Shown here piece after piece: positions 13,750-17,915 of a stretch of 17,915 nt of DNA. The notes beneath the pieces are model-generated. The model saw only the letters and a program-made list of their open reading frames with translations, searched no databases and had not been told where the DNA came from. A program made the translations under genes and the position numbers. Origin of the DNA: Treponema sp. UBA1233. GTDB lineage: Bacteria > Spirochaetota > Spirochaetia > Treponematales > Treponemataceae. How positions within the stretch are numbered: position 1 is the stretch's first letter; each line of letters begins with the position of its first letter. Where the stretch lies: assembly GCA_002309305.1 (NCBI GenBank), contig DBWR01000012.1:54795-72709 (forward strand), given 5' to 3'.

Positions 13750-15366
13750 ATGAATTTTTTTCAGCTTGAAGACGAAACCAAAATCGAAGAAGAATGCTCG
13801 GCAGATAAAGATCATGTTACCGAGGCAGCCAAAACTGCATTTGGAATTACATATCTTTATCCATGGCAAAGGATTGTCATCTCAAACATTCTGGAACCAA
13901 ATGCGGACAACAACAGGCAGATTGTACTCCTGCCAACAGGAGCGGGAAAATCCCTCTGCTTTTTGACACCGGCACTCTTACTCAAGGGGCCTACGCTTGT
14001 AATCTATCCTCTTCTTGCATTGATGGCGGATCAAAAACGGCGCATGGAAGACGGAAAGCTTAACAGTGTTGAATTCCGTGGAGGCCAGACTGCAGAAGAA
14101 CGTGAGGAAAACTTTGCGAAAATCCAATCAGGGGCACAAATCATCCTTGCAAACCCGGAGGTCCTTCAGAGTCAGACACTGGTTGAACGCCTGGCAGCTT
14201 TTAACATACAGCACATTGCCATTGACGAGGCCCACTGTGTAAGCGAATGGGGGGATTCATTCAGGCCCTCTTACCTTGAGTTGGGAAAAATCATCGACAG
14301 AATCAACCCTCCCTCTGTAACTGCATTTACGGCGACGGCATCTCCCTCGGTGCTTGAAAGGATATCGGAAGTGCTCTTTCACGGAAAAAGCCATGTCGTA
14401 AAAAGCGACTTTGACAGGCCCAACATCCATTACTATGTTCAAAACGCATATGCAAAAAAAAGGGCGGCATTCAGGCTTGCGGTCCTTGAACAGAAGCCCC
14501 TCATAATCTTCTGCGGTACAAGGGCAAAATCGGAAGACATGGCCCGGGAGCTTTCCGAATATCTTGGACGCGACAAGGTAAGGTTTTATCATGCGGGTCT
14601 TGAACGTGAAGAAAAGACGGCTGTGGAAAAATGGTTCTACGATAAAACTGATGCGGTTTTGTGTTGTACCGTGGCATTCGGTATGGGTGTGGACAAAAAG
14701 GACATCCACACAGTAATTCATCTTGAGCCATCTGCAAATGCGGAAAACTATCTTCAGGAATCAGGAAGGGCGGCAAGGGACGGTTCAATCGGAAAGGGAA
14801 TCTTACTGTGGAGTCCCGGAGATTCAGTGCATTTTTCGCGGTATAAAAACGGAAGCCGTGAACGAGTGATGAAGGAATTTGCAGAAGCCGATACATGCAG
14901 GCGGCAGGTTTTGCTTGATGCTCTTGCAGGGGAACAGGCTGTCTGTGACGGATGCGATGTCTGCATTAACAAAAGGGGGGCGGATTTTGCGTGGGATGCG
15001 GAGCTTGCTCTCAAGTTCATCAGGCACCACAGGAAAATGTACGACTGGATGGAACTTGGCGACAGGCTCCTAGATTTATTCAACCGGCATGATGAAAAGA
15101 AATTCGGAATGCACATTTGGGAAGGAGCGGACATAGAGCAGATTTTATTTCAGCTTAAACGTAAAAGGCTGATTCGGACATGTTTGTGGCCATGGTTTGG
15201 AAAAGTTGACTGTTCACATAAAAAACAGAAGCCACTCCCCACCTTTTATTTCAGCAGGAAATGGCTTCATCTACAAGGCAAAGAAATTCGCCTTAGTCAT
15301 GTAAAAAGGGAACTGAAACTCAAGCTTCTTCGTTCTCTTTCTCATTTTTCTTCTCGGTCTTCTTAG
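13750..15366 (+). CDS. recQ: ATP-dependent DNA helicase RecQ (short form)
   Basis: A 538-aa superfamily 2 helicase that unwinds DNA 3' to 5' in recombination and fork repair. Motif 0 is YPWQ with Gln40; Walker A is PTGAGKS (62-68); DEAH is at 159-162, followed by the aromatic-rich loop SEWGDSFRPSY (165-175); motif III is FTATAS (193-198); motif VI is QESGRAARDG (336-345). Zinc-binding cysteines are Cys383, Cys399, Cys402 and Cys405. A short winged-helix part follows, and there is no HRDC domain, so it is shorter than the 609-aa enzyme of E. coli. The start is set by GGAGG at 13741-13745; the open frame further upstream is not needed. The last 16 codons lie over the opposite-strand gene 15320-15538, and this basic, serine-rich tail may be a recent extension. 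Confidence 0.92.
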   Translation: MNFFQLEDETKIEEECSADKDHVTEAAKTAFGITYLYPWQRIVISNILEPNADNNRQIVLLPTGAGKSLCFLTPALLLKGPTLVIYPLLALMADQKRRMEDGKLNSVEFRGGQTAEEREENFAKIQSGAQIILANPEVLQSQTLVERLAAFNIQHIAIDEAHCVSEWGDSFRPSYLELGKIIDRINPPSVTAFTATASPSVLERISEVLFHGKSHVVKSDFDRPNIHYYVQNAYAKKRAAFRLAVLEQKPLIIFCGTRAKSEDMARELSEYLGRDKVRFYHAGLEREEKTAVEKWFYDKTDAVLCCTVAFGMGVDKKDIHTVIHLEPSANAENYLQESGRAARDGSIGKGILLWSPGDSVHFSRYKNGSRERVMKEFAEADTCRRQVLLDALAGEQAVCDGCDVCINKRGADFAWDAELALKFIRHHRKMYDWMELGDRLLDLFNRHDEKKFGMHIWEGADIEQILFQLKRKRLIRTCLWPWFGKVDCSHKKQKPLPTFYFSRKWLHLQGKEIRLSHVKRELKLKLLRSLSHFSSRSS

Positions 15367-15538
15367 CGGCTGCGTTTTCTAGAAGTTTTGACTTCTTCTT
15401 TGGCTTAGGAGGCTTTTTTTTGTATTTTACAACATACCCCGCAAGAGACGAAAATACTATGAAAAAAATCGCTATAAATATTACACGCCAGTCCGTCAGA
15501 ACCAGCTTGCAAAGTTCCCAAAATTCTTTGATGTTCAT
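15320..15538 (-). CDS. Small membrane protein with Lys/Glu-rich tail
   Basis: A 72-aa protein of unknown function from the ATG at 15538. Residues 1-17 are amphipathic (MNIKEFWELCKLVLTDW), 18-38 are one hydrophobic membrane helix (RVIFIAIFFIVFSSLAGYVV), and the remainder is a strongly charged, presumably cytoplasmic tail beginning KYKKKPPKPKKK. A longer open frame reaches 15601, but its extra residues look random. No strong ribosome-binding site is visible. The 3' end overlaps the 3' end of recQ by 47 bases on the other strand, and its upstream side faces hisH, leaving 102 bases for two divergent promoters. The clear helix-plus-basic-tail layout makes me think it is real. Confidence 0.6.
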   Translation of the reverse strand: MNIKEFWELCKLVLTDWRVIFIAIFFIVFSSLAGYVVKYKKKPPKPKKKSKLLENAAAKKTEKKNEKENEEA

Positions 15539-15605
15539 ATCTAGCCTATCGGCTGTTTTAGTTTCATTCTTTAATGGAACCGTTTTGCCCCTTATTCCCA
15601 AGCAA

Positions 15606-15641
15606 TTGAATATTTTTCGGCGTGAAGGTATAATCAGACTA
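15606..15641 (+). promoter_or_regulatory. Promoter of hisHF, leaderless
   Basis: TTGAAT (15606-15611), exactly 17 bases, perfect TATAAT (15629-15634) preceded by GG, then six bases to the ATG at 15641. The predicted first transcribed base is the A of the start codon. The only purine-rich patch, GAAGG at 15624-15628, is 12 bases from the ATG and overlaps the upstream edge of the -10, so it cannot act as a ribosome-binding site in this transcript. Confidence 0.7.
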
Positions 15642-16333
15642 TGACTGGAATTGTAGATTATAACGCAGGAAACATAAAGAGTGTTGAACGCGCTCTCGGT
15701 TACCTTAAAGTGCCGTATGTACTCTCAAAAGACCCCCGTGACATGGAAAAAGCAGACAGGCTCATTTTCCCCGGTGTTGGTGAAGCGGCCTATGCCATGG
15801 ATCAGTTGGGCAAGACAGGTTTTGACAGTTTTCTAAAGGACTGGGCTTCTTCCGGCAAACCGCTTTTGGGAATCTGTCTTGGCTCACAGATTGTGTTTGA
15901 CTACAGCGAGGAAGGCGACACTAAATGCCTTGGCCTCCTGCCCGGTGTAATCCGTCATTTTGACACGATATGGGCTGAAACAAATCCAAGCGAAAAGGAA
16001 AAAAAGGAATCCGACACTCCCATGCTCGACTGCACGCTAAAGGTCCCGCACATGGGTTGGAACGACGTGACATACTGCAACGGTTCAAGCCGGCTGATGC
16101 AGGGTGTTCCCGACGGAAGTGATTTTTATTTCGTACACTCATACGTAATCCACCCAGATGATCCGGAAATCATAAAGGGATATGCCACATACGGAACTAT
16201 GGTTCCCGCCATTGTTGAAAAGGACAACATCACGGTATTCCAGTTCCACCCCGAAAAATCAGGACGCTTTGGCCTTCAGATCCTAAAGAACTATGTCAAG
16301 GATGACCTTGCAGACGGAGGACTCCCATGCTGA
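15641..16333 (+). CDS. hisH: Imidazole glycerol phosphate synthase, glutaminase subunit HisH
   Basis: A 230-aa class I glutamine amidotransferase. It releases ammonia from glutamine and passes it to HisF, which makes imidazole glycerol phosphate and AICAR. The catalytic triad is Cys79 (GICLG), His203 and Glu205 (QFHPEKSG). DYNAGN (6-11), FPGVG (43-47), VPHMGWN (135-141) and FVHSYV (164-169) are conserved family motifs. The protein is about 30 residues longer than typical HisH (around 200); much of the excess is a charged insert at about 111-129 (WAETNPSEKEKKESDTPML). It overlaps hisF by 7 bases. A perfect TATAAT six bases before its ATG implies a leaderless message. Confidence 0.95.
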   Translation: MTGIVDYNAGNIKSVERALGYLKVPYVLSKDPRDMEKADRLIFPGVGEAAYAMDQLGKTGFDSFLKDWASSGKPLLGICLGSQIVFDYSEEGDTKCLGLLPGVIRHFDTIWAETNPSEKEKKESDTPMLDCTLKVPHMGWNDVTYCNGSSRLMQGVPDGSDFYFVHSYVIHPDDPEIIKGYATYGTMVPAIVEKDNITVFQFHPEKSGRFGLQILKNYVKDDLADGGLPC

Positions 16334-17097
16334 AAAAACGAATCATCATTTGTCTTGACGTAAAAGATGGACGGACAACAAAAGGCGTTAAATTCCAGAA
16401 CAACCTGGACATCGGTGACCCGGTTGAAATGGCCGCGGAATATTACAGGCAGGGTGTTGACGAGCTTGTGTTCTATGACATCATGGCATCTGCACGTGGA
16501 CGAGGACCGATTCTGGATTTGATTTCCCGTGTGGCAAGCCAGGTTTTCATTCCCTTCTGTGTGGGCGGAGGAATAGGTACAATCGATGACATACGTTCAA
16601 CAATTCTTGCAGGGGCGGAAAAGGTTTCGCTCAACTCTCAGGCGGTAAAGCATCCCGAACTCATCAGCGAAGGTGCACGCATTTTCGGAAACCAGTGCAT
16701 TGTCCTTGCAATGGATGCCGCACGTGACGACAAGATGCCAAACGGATACCGCGTATACCTGAACGGAGGACGTGTCGCAACCGATCTTGACGCATTGGAA
16801 TGGGCAATAAAGGGCGTAAAGCTTGGTGCCGGTGAAATCGTACTCAATTCAATTGACGCAGACGGAACAAGAGACGGCTATGAGCTTAACCTTACCCGCA
16901 TGATAAGTGAGGCGGTGAACGTTCCTGTAATTGCATCCGGTGGCGGCGGAAAACCCGAACACCTTACAAAAGTTCTTACCGAAGGAAAGGCGGATGCGGC
17001 CCTGATTGCAAGCATGGTTCATTCGGGACAGTACACTGTTGGAAGCATCAAGGAAGCTCTGGACAAGGATGGTGTTCCGGTAAGGTTTACCGATTAG
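16327..17097 (+). CDS. hisF: Imidazole glycerol phosphate synthase, cyclase subunit HisF
   Basis: A 256-aa TIM-barrel enzyme that joins ammonia from HisH with PRFAR, the product of the HisA domain encoded at 6461. The catalytic aspartates Asp11 (CLDVKDG) and Asp130 (AMDA) are present, with phosphate-binding GGGIGT (80-85) and ASGGGGKPEHL near 202-212. DADGTRDGYE matches the usual second-half loop. Length is the family norm. The ATG lies inside the end of hisH (7-base overlap) and is preceded by GGAGG at 16316-16320 with six bases spacing. Its TAG stop shares bases with the earP stop on the other strand (TTAG, 17094-17097). Confidence 0.96.
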   Translation: MLKKRIIICLDVKDGRTTKGVKFQNNLDIGDPVEMAAEYYRQGVDELVFYDIMASARGRGPILDLISRVASQVFIPFCVGGGIGTIDDIRSTILAGAEKVSLNSQAVKHPELISEGARIFGNQCIVLAMDAARDDKMPNGYRVYLNGGRVATDLDALEWAIKGVKLGAGEIVLNSIDADGTRDGYELNLTRMISEAVNVPVIASGGGGKPEHLTKVLTEGKADAALIASMVHSGQYTVGSIKEALDKDGVPVRFTD

Positions 17098-17915
17098 GCT
17101 TTCCGGTTGATGTAGGCAAGAAGTTTTTCCGCAAGGTTTCCTAAAGACACAAGTTTGTTTCCCCAACTTGAAAAATGAACTTTGGCTTCTTCAATGGAAT
17201 TAAGGAATTCGCTCAGGCCACATTCGATTTTATATGAATCTGCATCCTGGGTTTTGTTGAATTCAATCATGAGGTCCCTGTAGTTTTGGAAAATTGAAGC
17301 ATCAGGGGCAAAGCAGTCTTCCATACGATTCAAAAGGGCACTGACTTTTTCCAGCTGGAACTCTTCGTCCTGAACATAGGCATTCCACAAAAACGGTTTC
17401 CCGCAAAGGCATGCACGTGCAAACGAATCTTCCCCACGGATGATGTTCACATCCATCAGGGTCAAAAGCGCATCCCACGATTCCTGTTCAAGATACGGAA
17501 GTTGAACGATTTTAAACGGTTCCCCTTCCCTTTTCCATTCATCAAGAAAAACATCACGGCTCAATCCCGGTGCAACAAAAACACAAGGCTCCATGCGGCA
17601 ATTCTTTAACGCACGCACGATGGGGCTCATGTCCCGCTTGTATGTAAAAAGGGAAACGCACATCAGGTTTTCAGAAACGGCCTTTTCAATTTCCTGATAC
17701 TCAGGATGATTTTGCAGGCGTAAAAGCGCATCGCCCCTGCTTTTAAGACAAGAGGCAAACTCATTGTCGATTACGAGGCCACCAGTTTTTTCCGTAAAGC
17801 CCGGCATGAAATTCACTTTCTTTACAAGGGCAGACCTGGTTCCGCTTTTTAAAAGATGAACGTCATCCGCCCAGTCTTCTGCGGTAAGGTATTCTATGTT
17901 TATGATTTGAACTTC
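17094..17915 (-). CDS. earP: EF-P arginine rhamnosyltransferase EarP, C-terminal part
   Basis: The frame is open to the window edge, so the N-terminus is missing; 273 residues are present of about 370 expected. EarP transfers L-rhamnose from dTDP-rhamnose to a conserved arginine of elongation factor P, which then relieves ribosome stalling at prolines. The visible part starts EVQIINIEYLTAEDWADDVH, then NFMPGFTEKTGGLV, matching the interdomain region of EarP. RGEDSFARA near residues 160-168 of this fragment, followed by GKPFLWNAYVQDE, forms the dTDP-rhamnose site, including the key Glu. The catalytic aspartates of the N-terminal domain lie outside the window. A GTG at 17816 is internal, not the start. 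The presence of earP predicts an efp gene with arginine at the modified position. Confidence 0.88.
   Translation of the reverse strand, partial: EVQIINIEYLTAEDWADDVHLLKSGTRSALVKKVNFMPGFTEKTGGLVIDNEFASCLKSRGDALLRLQNHPEYQEIEKAVSENLMCVSLFTYKRDMSPIVRALKNCRMEPCVFVAPGLSRDVFLDEWKREGEPFKIVQLPYLEQESWDALLTLMDVNIIRGEDSFARACLCGKPFLWNAYVQDEEFQLEKVSALLNRMEDCFAPDASIFQNYRDLMIEFNKTQDADSYKIECGLSEFLNSIEEAKVHFSSWGNKLVSLGNLAEKLLAYINRKA

Noticed and set aside
15381..15421. Hairpin AGAAGT-TTTG-ACTTCT followed by a T-run as recQ terminator
   Set aside because: The T-run begins about 17 bases after the stem, the stem is A+T-rich, and the sequence is coding for the small minus-strand protein.

Overview
The window looks like chromosomal DNA of a spirochaete, most probably a Treponema. 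The basis is the overall gene style: a solute-binding lipoprotein with a loose lipobox, EarP-type EF-P modification, a short HRDC-less RecQ, and moderate GC with A-rich coding sequence. No rRNA or marker gene is present, so the genus is an inference from recognised protein families.

Layout. Bases 1-963 are the 3' part of an ArsB/NhaD-type membrane transporter, followed by a 131-aa protein of unknown function (1041-1436). On the minus strand lies a two-gene unit, a PLP aminotransferase (4016-2721) overlapping a solute-binding lipoprotein (2740-1457). Next is a repeat-rich island (4062-6420). It holds a small palindromic element, two inverted copies of a larger palindromic repeat family, and between those copies one exported DUF6794-like protein (4539-6053). 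From 6461 the plus strand carries a three-domain HisA-HisI-HisE fusion with a site-2 protease directly behind it. A Phd/VapC toxin-antitoxin pair with a clear operator-promoter follows. Then come queD-sbcD-sbcC and recQ. A small membrane protein on the minus strand overlaps the 3' end of recQ. The window closes with hisH-hisF (plus) meeting the 3' end of earP (minus) tail to tail.

How the genes work together. HisE, HisI and HisA (steps 2-4 of histidine synthesis) are one polypeptide at 6461, while HisH and HisF (step 5, imidazole glycerol phosphate synthase) form an overlapping pair 8 kb away. The window therefore encodes the route from PR-ATP to IGP plus AICAR, interrupted by a DNA-processing block. 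SbcCD (hairpin and double-strand-end nuclease) and RecQ (helicase) form that block.

The most interesting signals are not protein-coding. (1) Four transcription units without a convincing Shine-Dalgarno site (aminotransferase, hisAIE, queD, hisH) have a promoter whose -10 box lies 6 or 9 nt before the start codon, implying leaderless or nearly leaderless mRNAs, while several other genes have good Shine-Dalgarno sites. (2) A palindromic repeat family at about 4209-4366 and 6134-6420 flanks the DUF6794-like gene; its two arms show a paired T-A to G-C change between copies and it carries a short shared reading frame. (3) Two 11-bp direct repeats built on the palindrome ATAGCTAT straddle the toxin-antitoxin promoter. 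(4) A run of six heptads lies over the queD promoter, and a CC(AT)6GG palindrome includes the recQ ribosome-binding site. I found no rRNA, tRNA, CRISPR array, IS transposase or convincing intrinsic terminator.
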